From: Desulfogranum marinum
GTDB lineage: Bacteria > Desulfobacterota > Desulfobulbia > Desulfobulbales > Desulfobulbaceae
NCBI RefSeq assembly: GCF_016918565.1
Contig: NZ_JAFFQD010000001.1
Coordinates: 124,001-188,000 of the forward strand
Direction: 5' to 3'
DNA length: 64,000 bases
Position 1 is the stretch's first letter; each line of letters begins with the position of its first letter. The translations under genes and the position numbers were made by a program. This document shows, piece after piece, positions 25,733-34,792 of the stretch. The notes under the pieces are model-generated. The model worked only from the letters and a program-made list of their open reading frames with translations, was not told the origin of the DNA and ran no database searches.

Positions 25733-27466
25733 TCAAGACAACTTTTCCAACCAGAGACACTGGTAAGGTTCCACCAACATCTCAGCTGGGTACTCTTTTT
25801 CTGAAATATGATCTTTGAAATATCGTGCTTGCGACTCTTTCATAAGAGCCTGCATGTTCAGTGGCTGTTGTTGACCAGTAACGTTATGGACACAAAACAA
25901 AGGAGAGCCTCCGACGGGCAGACGACGGAAAACGAACAATCCATCATCAGCTTCCAGTACCACTTGCAGAGCGTCCGGATGAAAAGCTGCCATTTTTGCT
26001 CGTATACGCAACAGCTCTGTATATTTATTGAAAATAGTAGCAGAAAGGCTCGCCGGGTCAGCTAACAGCTTTCGCAGGCCCTCATCTTTCCATCGTCCCC
26101 GGTTCACGCTTCGCTTCATGCCGGTTTCATCGACCCCTTTGCGATCATTACGCCCCCCTGTCAGTGAATGAAAATAGATTGCAGGTATCCCCCGCATCCC
26201 CAGCATTATTATCTGCGAACAAAAAAAACGAAGAACCTGCCATTCAAGATCATCGGATCCGGCAACATCCTGCATGGCATCAAAATAGGTGATATTGAGT
26301 TCATACGGCTGTTCTTTTCCGTTTTCTCCGGTACGGCTTGAGACGTAACCTCCGCATTGCCGTACACTCTCTGCCAGATCATCTATTTCCTCCTGGGTCA
26401 ACAACCCCTCAAGTGGACGGACACCGATACCATCATGGGAAGCGGTAAAATTTAAAAACGTACAGCCCGGTGGCGGCGGTGATAAAGACTGAGCCCACCG
26501 GGTAAGATAACGGGCTGTTCCGGCTTGAATAGCATGGACAAGAAGCGGGGCCAAGCTGAACTGATAGACGATGTGGGCTTCATCGCCTGCTCCGAAGTAG
26601 CTGACATTTTCCTTATGGGGCAGGTTCGTCTCAGTGAGCAACAAAGCTCCGGGAGTAACATTTTCCACCACATCACGAAATAGCTTCACCACTTCATGGG
26701 TGTACGGATGATTAATACATGGTGTACCGATTTCCTTCCACAAATAGGCAATTGCATCCAAACGAATAATTGCCGCGCCTCTGTTGATGTAGCCGAGCAG
26801 AATATCCATCATCTCAAGCATCACATCCGGATTGGCAAAATCCAGATCGATCTGATCGTCACTAAAGGTTGTCCATACCTGTTTTTCTCCTTTCACCGTG
26901 GTCACGGACGTGAGCAAAGGTAATGCCCTAGGCCTGACCACTTGGGAGAGATCTACCCCAGGTGGGACTTCAATAAAATACTCCCGCGCAGGAGCAACGG
27001 CCCCACGAAAATCATCAAACCATTTTGATTTACTTGAAACGTGATTTAAGACAAGGTCAAACATCAAACGGAATTTCAGCCCCAGGCATTCCACATCACC
27101 CCAGGTGCCTAAAGCAGGATCTACCTGCCGGTAATCGACAACCGAAAACCCATCATCAGAACTTGATGGGAAGAAAGGCAGAATATGTATAACCGTGACA
27201 ATGCCCTCCAAAAAATCACCGGCAAACCGTTCAAGAGTTACCAACCCCGGCTCGTCAGGCTTATGCAGCATATCACCGTAGGTAATAAGAATACAGCTAT
27301 GCTCATCCCAGCAAGGACTATCAAAACTGCATCGCTCTTCCAGGTAGTTATAACGTCCGGCCACCAAGGCAATTCGTTCAAGCAGCCGATCAACCTGCTG
27401 TTGACCGTACAGCTTTGCAAGGCGAGGGCGTAGAGCTTCCTTAAACACATTGGTCAGACGCCACAT
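25733..27466 (-). CDS. GH13_18 sucrose-phosphorylase-type enzyme, probable glucosylglycerate phosphorylase
   Basis: A 577-residue alpha-amylase-fold enzyme. The catalytic residues are Asp237 in IIRLDAIAYLWKE, Glu279 in LLLTETNLPHKENVSYFG and Asp345 in SHDGIGVRPLEG, the last motif being typical of the sucrose phosphorylase subfamily. Early motifs ILPFFPSSSDDGFSVVDY and FDLVLNHVSSKS agree. Members of this subfamily release glucose-1-phosphate from sucrose, sucrose-6-phosphate or glucosylglycerate. With gpgS in the same operon, glucosylglycerate is the best guess for the substrate. The enzyme could recycle the solute when salt falls. Confidence 0.88.
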   Translation of the reverse strand: MWRLTNVFKEALRPRLAKLYGQQQVDRLLERIALVAGRYNYLEERCSFDSPCWDEHSCILITYGDMLHKPDEPGLVTLERFAGDFLEGIVTVIHILPFFPSSSDDGFSVVDYRQVDPALGTWGDVECLGLKFRLMFDLVLNHVSSKSKWFDDFRGAVAPAREYFIEVPPGVDLSQVVRPRALPLLTSVTTVKGEKQVWTTFSDDQIDLDFANPDVMLEMMDILLGYINRGAAIIRLDAIAYLWKEIGTPCINHPYTHEVVKLFRDVVENVTPGALLLTETNLPHKENVSYFGAGDEAHIVYQFSLAPLLVHAIQAGTARYLTRWAQSLSPPPPGCTFLNFTASHDGIGVRPLEGLLTQEEIDDLAESVRQCGGYVSSRTGENGKEQPYELNITYFDAMQDVAGSDDLEWQVLRFFCSQIIMLGMRGIPAIYFHSLTGGRNDRKGVDETGMKRSVNRGRWKDEGLRKLLADPASLSATIFNKYTELLRIRAKMAAFHPDALQVVLEADDGLFVFRRLPVGGSPLFCVHNVTGQQQPLNMQALMKESQARYFKDHISEKEYPAEMLVEPYQCLWLEKLS

Positions 27467-27538
27467 AATTTCCTCCTGTTAACGTACCGGTATACTTACG
27501 ATAACCTATGCCCTCAACTGTGAATTAAAAAATATTCG

Positions 27539-28807
27539 TCACCAGATGCCGTAGGCAATATTATTAATCAATGTCTGCAAACAATATCGCAAGATAGGAT
27601 ATCCATAGTATTGCTTTGCCAGAGCATAATTATGGGTCACCATCTGTTCACAATACTCTGCATCGTCCAAAAGGCGTACTGCCTCTTTAACAACGCTACG
27701 ATTGACAAATCCATCCATGACAGGCACCTTGAATCCTTTGGGCTCAATATCACGGACCCATACCGGATAGCGATTGACAATGATAGGCACCTTAAAATAA
27801 AAGGCCTCCAGCAGCGCATTACCAAACCCCTCGTAAATAGAGGGGTACATCACCAGGTCTGCATGAAGATACAGATCATGGAGGACGTACATTTTCTCAC
27901 CATTACTATTTATATGCCGCCGGTCACCGACCCGGTGGCCGAAAAAACGAACATCCACCCCTTCCGACTCCGCCAGTTCGGAAATTTGCTCAGGATAGTC
28001 ACTGCCCTCGTCACCGGCTGCGTGAGAGATAACCAATTTACAGCGAGGATTCTGCAACCGCTTAACCAGGGCAATGGAATGTTCAATACCTTTTCGGGGC
28101 ACAATTCGGGTAGGCTGGAGGATCAACTTATCTTCAGGGTCAAGGCCGATCTCGCTTCTCAAATCCTGACTATACGCATCAGCGGGTTCCGGAGGGTTGC
28201 AAAAATCAAAAACATTGGGCACAAGCATGGAAGAAATGCCTTTGCGCAGAGCCAATTCCTCTCGAGCGGATTGATTAATCACCACATGTTGCAGCTGAAT
28301 ATCTTTTGGGGGAAAACCCATGTCCAGAAAATCAGGCACATTGTTGACTTGGAAACGACTTCGCTCCCAAAAAAAATCGTGATGATGGGCGATGGCCGGC
28401 ATGCTTGTCTCGGCAAGAAATTCGGTTATGGCCAGTCCAAGAGGAAGGTGCATGGGTATGGTAAGTGCATTCTGCACCAGCAGGACTGAAATATCGAACT
28501 CCTTGACAAAGTCATACAAGGTGCCTTTTATGTACTCGGCCAAGTCATGGATACGTCTGGTTACTTCAGGTGGACGATGGCTGTGCCCCCAGATCCGTTG
28601 ATTGATCCATTCATTTTCCGGGTGGCCAAAATAGGTCTCCGGAATACACATGGATACACCACCGCTTCGATCAAGAACACCTCCATACCAATAGCTGGTG
28701 TGCGCATCCCGCCACAGTACCTCAGCCCATTTGGCCGACTCCAATGAAACACCATCTGTTCCGGCAAACCGGGTGGAAATAAATCCGACTCGTTCTGGCA
28801 TATCCAT
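27539..28807 (-). CDS. GT4 glycosyltransferase, candidate mannosylglucosyl(phospho)glycerate synthase
   Basis: A 422-residue GT-B enzyme, first gene of the cluster. The N-terminal loop RFAGTDGVSLESAKWAEVL is the acceptor side. IAHHHDFFWERSRF contains the His-rich active-site stretch. The donor side has LQPTRIVPRKGIEHSI, and the E-x7-E motif is in YPSIYEGFGNALLEAF. Two-GT pathways to mannosylglucosylglycerate use GpgS plus a GT4 mannosyltransferase, which this gene could be, and the mannose-type cupin agrees. This is inference from neighbours; the donor sugar is not visible. Confidence 0.85.
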   Translation of the reverse strand: MDMPERVGFISTRFAGTDGVSLESAKWAEVLWRDAHTSYWYGGVLDRSGGVSMCIPETYFGHPENEWINQRIWGHSHRPPEVTRRIHDLAEYIKGTLYDFVKEFDISVLLVQNALTIPMHLPLGLAITEFLAETSMPAIAHHHDFFWERSRFQVNNVPDFLDMGFPPKDIQLQHVVINQSAREELALRKGISSMLVPNVFDFCNPPEPADAYSQDLRSEIGLDPEDKLILQPTRIVPRKGIEHSIALVKRLQNPRCKLVISHAAGDEGSDYPEQISELAESEGVDVRFFGHRVGDRRHINSNGEKMYVLHDLYLHADLVMYPSIYEGFGNALLEAFYFKVPIIVNRYPVWVRDIEPKGFKVPVMDGFVNRSVVKEAVRLLDDAEYCEQMVTHNYALAKQYYGYPILRYCLQTLINNIAYGIW

Positions 28808-29368
28808 GTCCGTTTAAGCAATGGGCGATCACCTGCTGCAGACGGATCAGCATGCGACACGGTTCAACATGTTGATACTCCATATTATTATACGTTCTTT
28901 CCCGTCCAAGTCAACCACTCCCAGAGCCGTAGGACACGCTCCAGACCATTTTTATTACCAAATACTTACATCACTTTCAGGTAAACTGTTTTACCTAAAT
29001 CCTGCACGTCGAATGTTAGAAAAAATAAATTCCACTTTAAAAAACAACATATTGAGCAGATAATTGATTTGAAGTTCTATTCACTGTTTGAGTGAACCTA
29101 TTTTTTCTCACCTTCAACGCCCTTCGGGATCGGCAATTTCACCAAATCTGCTACGTTACCGAAGGCTTGAAGTATTTTTATACGTCTGCGCCTCCGGTGC
29201 CTCACATCTTCGGCAAAATTTCCAATTGCAGGATTTAGGTTTTACTGTTTTTTCAAACTGCTGCTGCTTTCGACTCAATGCTTCAGTTTGATGGCACAGA
29301 GACGAGAAAACCCCTTGTCCTAATACATCAATCAATGTAATTTTAGCCGTTAATGCCACCTTACCGAG
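28808..29368. other. Intergenic region between divergent operons
   Basis: It should hold the promoter of the minus-strand sugar cluster and that of the regulator at 29369. A short hairpin TTCACT/AGTGAA (29080-29096) is followed by six T (29101-29106). From 29105 to 29290 the GC content rises in a stretch without a credible frame (blocks such as CCCTTCGGGATCGGCAATTT), which looks like a degenerate intergenic repeat with no second copy here. Confidence 0.5.
29315..29343 (+). promoter_or_regulatory. Candidate promoter with embedded inverted repeat
   Basis: TTGTCC (29315-29320), a 17-base spacer and TAATTT (29338-29343). Inside the spacer TACAT-N6-ATGTA (29324-29339) is a small dyad that could be a regulator site, possibly for the response regulator itself. 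Confidence 0.3.
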
Positions 29369-30085
29369 ATGATCCCTATGACTGAAAAACTTGATTGCAA
29401 ACTCCTCGTTTTTGAAGACGACCCGAATATCCAGACCATGCTGCGGACCTATTTCCGCAATCAGGGGGCAGAAGTCATAACAGCAGATAACGGCAAGGAT
29501 GCTTACCAGCGCATTACCGCCACCCAGCCCGACGTCATTTTACTTGATGTGGTGATGCCGCACCAGGACGGCCTCTCTATCCTTAACGAGATGCGTGCAG
29601 CAGCGGTGGAAACACCAGTCATCATTCTCACTGACAGGAACCGTGTGGATGACAAAGTCAAAGGATTGGAACTCGGAGCAGATGATTATCTTACTAAGCC
29701 ATTTAGTCTGCGCGAGCTGTCTGCCAGGGTAAAAGCTCAGTTGCGGAAATCTGCTAAAAAGGAAAAAACCATGGCTGCCGGTATACACATCGGTCCATTG
29801 CAGATAGATACCCAGGCACGAGAAATTTCCCGGGACAATGGAAAAAAAGTGATGCTTACCAAAACCGAGTTCGACCTGTTTGCCTATTTGGCGACCAGAC
29901 AAAAAACGGTCGTAACACACAGGGAACTTCTTCAGGAGGTGCTGGGCTACGATCCCGATATCGAAACCAAGGCACTGGTAATGCATGTTGCAAATCTTCG
30001 CAAAAAGCTGGAGAGCAGCAGTCCCAATACCATCGAAATCTTGGCTGTTCCAGGAGTTGGGTACAAACTGTCTGCAGTGAATTAA
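29369..30085 (+). CDS. OmpR/PhoB-family response regulator
   Basis: A 238-residue regulator. The receiver domain (about 10-125) has acidic FEDDPN, phospho-Asp in VILLDVVMP, Thr/Ser in VIILTD and Lys in YLTKPFS. A winged-helix DNA-binding domain (about 140-238) follows with LTKTEFDLFAYL and VLMHVANLRKKLE-type recognition helix (here ALVMHVANLRKKLES). The start may be 29369 or the ATG three codons later; neither has a strong ribosome-binding site. It precedes the FecR/LysM protein by 58 bp and is the natural target of the CHASE2 kinase two genes on. Confidence 0.92.
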   Translation: MIPMTEKLDCKLLVFEDDPNIQTMLRTYFRNQGAEVITADNGKDAYQRITATQPDVILLDVVMPHQDGLSILNEMRAAAVETPVIILTDRNRVDDKVKGLELGADDYLTKPFSLRELSARVKAQLRKSAKKEKTMAAGIHIGPLQIDTQAREISRDNGKKVMLTKTEFDLFAYLATRQKTVVTHRELLQEVLGYDPDIETKALVMHVANLRKKLESSSPNTIEILAVPGVGYKLSAVN

Positions 30086-30143
30086 CAGCTCCGCAATAAT
30101 CGCCCAGACAACCTTCCGACCTTTTTTCACAGTAGACCACACC

Positions 30144-31811
30144 ATGAACGGACAGGAAAAAAAAAGACGTAACCATTTGCTTCAACCACTACTGCTCTCC
30201 ATCTTTCTTCTGGCTGTCTGGCTTCCGCAAACGAGTATTGCAAAAGACATGCTGGTACCGCTTCATGTCAAAAGCGGTACCAACCTCATTCACCTTGCTC
30301 GCGATTATTGCCATCAAAAAAGCGACTGGAAAACTATTGCCAATATTAACAAGCTCAGGCCACCTTATCTCATCCGTGAACAATCAACCCTGAAAGTACC
30401 TCTTTCCCGCCTCAAACACAAAACACTGAAGGCAAAACTGGCAACAATGAGAGGAGAGGTCAACATCGTTGACACAAACGGAGAAACAATCCCAGCAAAA
30501 AAAGGAACACTCCTAAGCCCGGGGCAAACAGTGGTTACAGGAGACAGTGCCTACGCCCATATTATCTTCCCGGACCACCGCTATCTGAACATGGAGCCCA
30601 ATTCAAAGCTGACATTCAACTACCTCATCGGTCTGGTCGACCAAACGGTTAAAATCGATTTTACGCTGCACAATGGAAGAATTTTCAACAAAATAATACA
30701 GCGGTTACAGCCAAACGACAGTCATCAGATCCGTACACCCATTGCCATCACCGGTGTACGCGGCACCGAGTACCGAATAAAAGACCAAGGACAGGCGAGC
30801 ATCTTTGAAACCCTCACCGGCAAGGTGAATGTTGGTGCCGCCGGTGCAGGCATCACGTTGCCGGCTAATCAGGGGAGCAGGGTGCAACCTGGTGCTGCTC
30901 CGGAAAAACCCAGGCCATTGCCATCACCTCCTGTCCCACCGCTCCTTAAGCCGATCTTTCGAGTACTTCCTGCTGTGATACCCGCTCCAGAACATCTGCA
31001 GGCTGAAACACTTCGGATGCGAATCACTGCCGATAATGCAGGCTTGACAACCGTAAAAGAAGTGTATTGTTCCCCAGACGAAGCATTTGTCATAGACTCG
31101 CTTCCGGACGGATCATACTACAGCTTTTTCACGGCCATCGACAACGAGGGCTTTGAAAGTCTTGCCAACGGTCCTCTACCGCTTACCATCCGAACTATCC
31201 CCTCGGCACCAGTAATATCCAGCCCAAAGGAGGGCCGGATATCTTGGGACAAGCAGATTACAATTACATGGCTAAAGGGCGAGCAGGTCGATCGTTTCTT
31301 TTATCAACTGGCAACTGACAATGCGTTTAAAAACATTGTCGTAGAGCAGGAAACCACAACCCCATCCCTGACCACTCCGGAGCTTGAGCCTGGCGACCAT
31401 TATTTCCGGGTACAGGCTATCAGTCCAGACGGATTTGTTACGCTGTACTCGCCGCCGCTTTCATGGAAAATGGCAACACAACCAGAAATGCAAAGTGCCA
31501 CTACCACGGCTTCTGAGCCACTCGCTCTGCGGTGGTCTGCCATGGCTGAAGAATGTACCTATGATCTGCAGATAGCGGAAGACAGACAGTTCACGACTCT
31601 ACTACTTGACAAAAAAGCGATTACAACCGCTAGCTACGAAGTACAAAAACATCTACTCCCAGGAAAATATTTTGTACGTATTAGAGGCGTGCTCAGTTCT
31701 GAAGCTATTGGTCCATGGACAGCCTCGCAGACACTGGAAATCAAACGAGACCCACTTGGCTGGAAAGAAGTCATGATCGGAGTGGTTATGCTGGGCATCA
31801 TACTTCTTTAA
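30144..31811 (+). CDS. LysM-FecR domain envelope protein with C-terminal membrane anchor
   Basis: A 555-residue exported protein. The signal peptide covers about residues 10-33 (LLLSIFLLAVWL). A LysM-like domain follows (about 38-90, VKSGTNLIHLARDYCHQKSD), then a FecR domain (about 95-230, with TVVTGDSAYAHIIF and ITGVRGTEYRI). A Pro-rich hinge comes next (about 250-275), then two or three fibronectin-III-like segments. The last 16 residues are a hydrophobic helix (EVMIGVVMLGIILL) that may anchor it in the membrane. Its stop overlaps the start of the CHASE2 kinase by one base, a sign of joint function. Confidence 0.85.
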   Translation: MNGQEKKRRNHLLQPLLLSIFLLAVWLPQTSIAKDMLVPLHVKSGTNLIHLARDYCHQKSDWKTIANINKLRPPYLIREQSTLKVPLSRLKHKTLKAKLATMRGEVNIVDTNGETIPAKKGTLLSPGQTVVTGDSAYAHIIFPDHRYLNMEPNSKLTFNYLIGLVDQTVKIDFTLHNGRIFNKIIQRLQPNDSHQIRTPIAITGVRGTEYRIKDQGQASIFETLTGKVNVGAAGAGITLPANQGSRVQPGAAPEKPRPLPSPPVPPLLKPIFRVLPAVIPAPEHLQAETLRMRITADNAGLTTVKEVYCSPDEAFVIDSLPDGSYYSFFTAIDNEGFESLANGPLPLTIRTIPSAPVISSPKEGRISWDKQITITWLKGEQVDRFFYQLATDNAFKNIVVEQETTTPSLTTPELEPGDHYFRVQAISPDGFVTLYSPPLSWKMATQPEMQSATTTASEPLALRWSAMAEECTYDLQIAEDRQFTTLLLDKKAITTASYEVQKHLLPGKYFVRIRGVLSSEAIGPWTASQTLEIKRDPLGWKEVMIGVVMLGIILL

Positions 31812-34078
31812 TGATAAACCCATTGCAAAACCGTTTATCAATTCCCATCGCGGGTTGCTGTTGCGTTTTATTACTCTACCTTTTTGGCTTCACCCATGGC
31901 CTGAGCACCACGGCACAGGATCTTCTTTTTCGTCTTCGCGGCCCGGTTGCCCCGCCGCAATCGATAGTCATCGTAGGAATTGATGAAGGCAGCCTGAAAA
32001 AGCTGGGAGCATGGCCGTTTCCTCGCAAAACACATGCTAAACTCCTTGTTCAGCTCTCTCAGGCAAAGGCAATTGGCTTTGATTTTCTTTTTTCAGAGCC
32101 AACTGATGACGACGTACTTTTTAACAAACAACTCAACCATTCCCCGCCGGTCATATTTGCCTCGGCCACTACTTTTGAGAATACAATGCTCACTCCCTCA
32201 CCAGGCCTAGATCAGGTCACAGGGACCGGGCATATTGAAACAATATTTACCACCGACGGCATTGTCCGTGAAATCCCTTTCAACATACGCTCCGGTCAGC
32301 AACCCTTTAGCTTGGCGCTACTTCAGGCATCCGGAAAAGAGATTCCCATGCCCCCCACACAGCAGAAGCCACTCCTCATCAACTACTACGGCCCGGAGAG
32401 AACCTTTCTTTACCTCTCCTATATCGATGTACTTGAAGGGCATATCCCTCAGGACTTTTTCAAGGATCGCTTTGTGTTCATTGGGGCCGAGGCCATTGGT
32501 CTTAACGATACTTTTATTACCCCTTTTTCCCACACCCAGGTTACTCCTGGGGTAGAAATCCAGGCAACTATCCTTGGAAATCTGCTTGAACAACGCTTCC
32601 TTCACCCCCTGCCATTACTCTCCTTTTTTCTCGTTGCCCTACTGCTTATCATGGGTGCAGTTTTATGGCCGGTAGTTGGCGAACGCTATAACATCTGCCT
32701 CAACTTAATACTCCTCGGTACAGTATGGGTTATCGCTGTTGTATTTTTTCACAACTGCTTTTTTATCGACATAGCACTCTTTTCCGTGGTGCTCTTTCTT
32801 ACGTATCTCTTTCATCTACTGCAACAAACGCTTTGGGCCGGCAATGCGATTTATATCCAAATTCGCGCCCTCAATAAACGGTTGGACAAGGGTCTGGAGC
32901 AAATATACGGATATATACCCAAAAAAAATCACCACCGTAGCAAACGAGGAATGCTCAACACCTTGGGGATTCATCAATACATTGAGCAGTTACAACATGC
33001 TGCCGACGCCCTGGGTATGCAGCACACTTTTCTTGACAATTTACTCAACAATGAACTTCCGCCACTGGTACTCTGGGATACATTCTCCGGCCAACCTATT
33101 TTCGCAAACATTCACTTCCGTAAATTTTGGCAGCACCATGTCCCTGATGATTCAGGCTTACCAAATTATGCGGTTTTTGCTGATCATATCTTCCGGCATC
33201 AGATAACAAATACCGACAAAGTAACAGCCAGTCCCATCCTTGGGCTAGGCACTCCCCTTCACATCGAGATACAAGTACTTAACAACTCCGGCAGGCACTA
33301 CTTCCAGATCGACATGCATCGCTTTTCAACCGAAGAAACACCCTTTGAGGGGACCATTGCCATCCTCCATGATGTTACCCGACTAAGAGAATTGGAAAAA
33401 GTAAAAGATGAAATAGTTTCCATAGTTTCGCATGAACTGAAACTTCCGCTGACAACCATTCTCGGATACGGAGAAATGCTTGCAGATAGCCTGGACCTTG
33501 AGCAGCAACAATATGCTGAAACCATCTGCACAGAAGCGAAACGATTGAACCAGCTCATTGTCACCTTTCTTGATATCAATCGTATTGAAAGCGGCAAACA
33601 ACAATTACAGTTTTTCCCATTTCAGCCACTTACGCTAATTGGTGATGCCATAACCAGCGTCACTCCAGCAGCTCGAAAAAAAGCAATTACGCTCACCGCC
33701 CAGCTCCCTAAAAAAACATCCACCATGACGGGTGATGAACTCCTGTTACTCCAAGCAGTTATTAATCTGCTCGACAATGCAATAAAATTCAGCCCTGAAA
33801 ACAGTAGGGTAACGCTTACCCTTCAAGAAGAGGAACATCATTTCACCCTCAGTATTGAAGACGAAGGCCCAGGCATCCCCGAACAACTACACCAGAATAT
33901 ATTTAAAAAATTTAATCGGGGAAATGATACACTCAGGCAAGAAGGATTCGGCCTAGGGCTTAGCCTAGTCAAAGAAGTCGTCGATAGGCATAACGGACAG
34001 ATTACGATTCTTAACAAAAACAACAGAGGAACAATTTTTGCTTTACACATTCCCAAGCAAATAACGGTTGAGAGTTAA
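31811..34078 (+). CDS. CHASE2-domain sensor histidine kinase
   Basis: A 755-residue membrane kinase. A first membrane helix (about 12-35) leads into an extracytoplasmic CHASE2 domain (about 40-280, including VIVGIDEGSLKKLGAWPF). Three closely spaced helices follow (about 280-345), then a PAS-like region, then HisKA with phospho-His541 in IVSHELKLPLTTILGYGE. The HATPase domain has N box NLLDNAIKF, G1 DEGPGI and G2 FGLGLSL. The start at 31811 overlaps the FecR gene stop; the longer frame upstream lies inside that gene. CHASE2 ligands are not known. The gene pair suggests that the FecR protein gives it the signal. Confidence 0.9.
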   Translation: MINPLQNRLSIPIAGCCCVLLLYLFGFTHGLSTTAQDLLFRLRGPVAPPQSIVIVGIDEGSLKKLGAWPFPRKTHAKLLVQLSQAKAIGFDFLFSEPTDDDVLFNKQLNHSPPVIFASATTFENTMLTPSPGLDQVTGTGHIETIFTTDGIVREIPFNIRSGQQPFSLALLQASGKEIPMPPTQQKPLLINYYGPERTFLYLSYIDVLEGHIPQDFFKDRFVFIGAEAIGLNDTFITPFSHTQVTPGVEIQATILGNLLEQRFLHPLPLLSFFLVALLLIMGAVLWPVVGERYNICLNLILLGTVWVIAVVFFHNCFFIDIALFSVVLFLTYLFHLLQQTLWAGNAIYIQIRALNKRLDKGLEQIYGYIPKKNHHRSKRGMLNTLGIHQYIEQLQHAADALGMQHTFLDNLLNNELPPLVLWDTFSGQPIFANIHFRKFWQHHVPDDSGLPNYAVFADHIFRHQITNTDKVTASPILGLGTPLHIEIQVLNNSGRHYFQIDMHRFSTEETPFEGTIAILHDVTRLRELEKVKDEIVSIVSHELKLPLTTILGYGEMLADSLDLEQQQYAETICTEAKRLNQLIVTFLDINRIESGKQQLQFFPFQPLTLIGDAITSVTPAARKKAITLTAQLPKKTSTMTGDELLLLQAVINLLDNAIKFSPENSRVTLTLQEEEHHFTLSIEDEGPGIPEQLHQNIFKKFNRGNDTLRQEGFGLGLSLVKEVVDRHNGQITILNKNNRGTIFALHIPKQITVES

Positions 34079-34284
34079 GTCTCACCAAAAGAGACTCATC
34101 CAGGCAAAAATTGCATGGTAGGCGTCCTTCGTGCTCACCTGTTAAATATAATTTTTCCCTGGCAATCAGTACCACCATAGGGAAATCCCTGTTCGTAAAA
34201 AAATACGGTATTGCTGTTTATATATGGTACCTGCCGATTCTTTTTCTTTTGGAGACATAGCAAGTAAAACGGCAGGAGGGTTAA

Positions 34285-34701
34285 GGCCTCAACTCCTTGA
34301 TTTATAAACAGTATAAAGTTATAGGACGGCGAGTAGGTGAAGGGGTACTGTTGTTGCTTCGCCTGGAAAATGAGAAATTAGAATATATGCGCGTTCAATC
34401 ACAGATTCTGCTCAACCAACTGGAACTCAACATGAGTTTGGCTCATTGCACAGGAAAAATCGCTGAACTGCAGAATAAAAAAAAATCCCAATCTAAGCGG
34501 GAAGCATTTCAAAAATATAATGATGACCGGAAGATGCCTTCTGTGCAGGTATCTGGGGAAGGCATGATGAACGGTAGGCAACTTAACAACAAAAGGGGTA
34601 TATTCATCCCAAAAGGAGAGAAACTGTTGTGGATAATGACATTGCAGCTAAAACAACTCACAGGCTTGGCTTCACAAGATACTATTGACACGAGTGAATA
34701 A
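34285..34701 (+). pseudogene. Possible remnant of a TolC-type outer-membrane protein
   Basis: The frame opens after a stop at 34282 and has only a TTG near its start. Its first 55 codons (YKVIGRRVGEGVLLLLRLEN, then EKLEYMRVQSQILLNQLELN) have the heptad-like pattern of the last TolC coiled-coil repeat, where a Gly-rich turn precedes long helices. The remaining 80 codons do not fit the family and end in a charged tail. No efflux pump genes are near. It may be a decayed fragment or a chance frame; confidence is low. Confidence 0.3.
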
Positions 34702-34792
34702 CCGGCAGAAAGCAAAAGATAAAAGAGCGTGATCTCATGGCCAAGAATCGAACGTTTCAATTTTCTCCATACTATTCCCTCCTTGATTGACT

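Noticed and set aside
29088-29291. 67-codon plus-strand frame in the spacer before the response regulator
   Set aside because: Composition is Cys/Phe-rich without a start signal; the DNA looks like a degenerate intergenic repeat.
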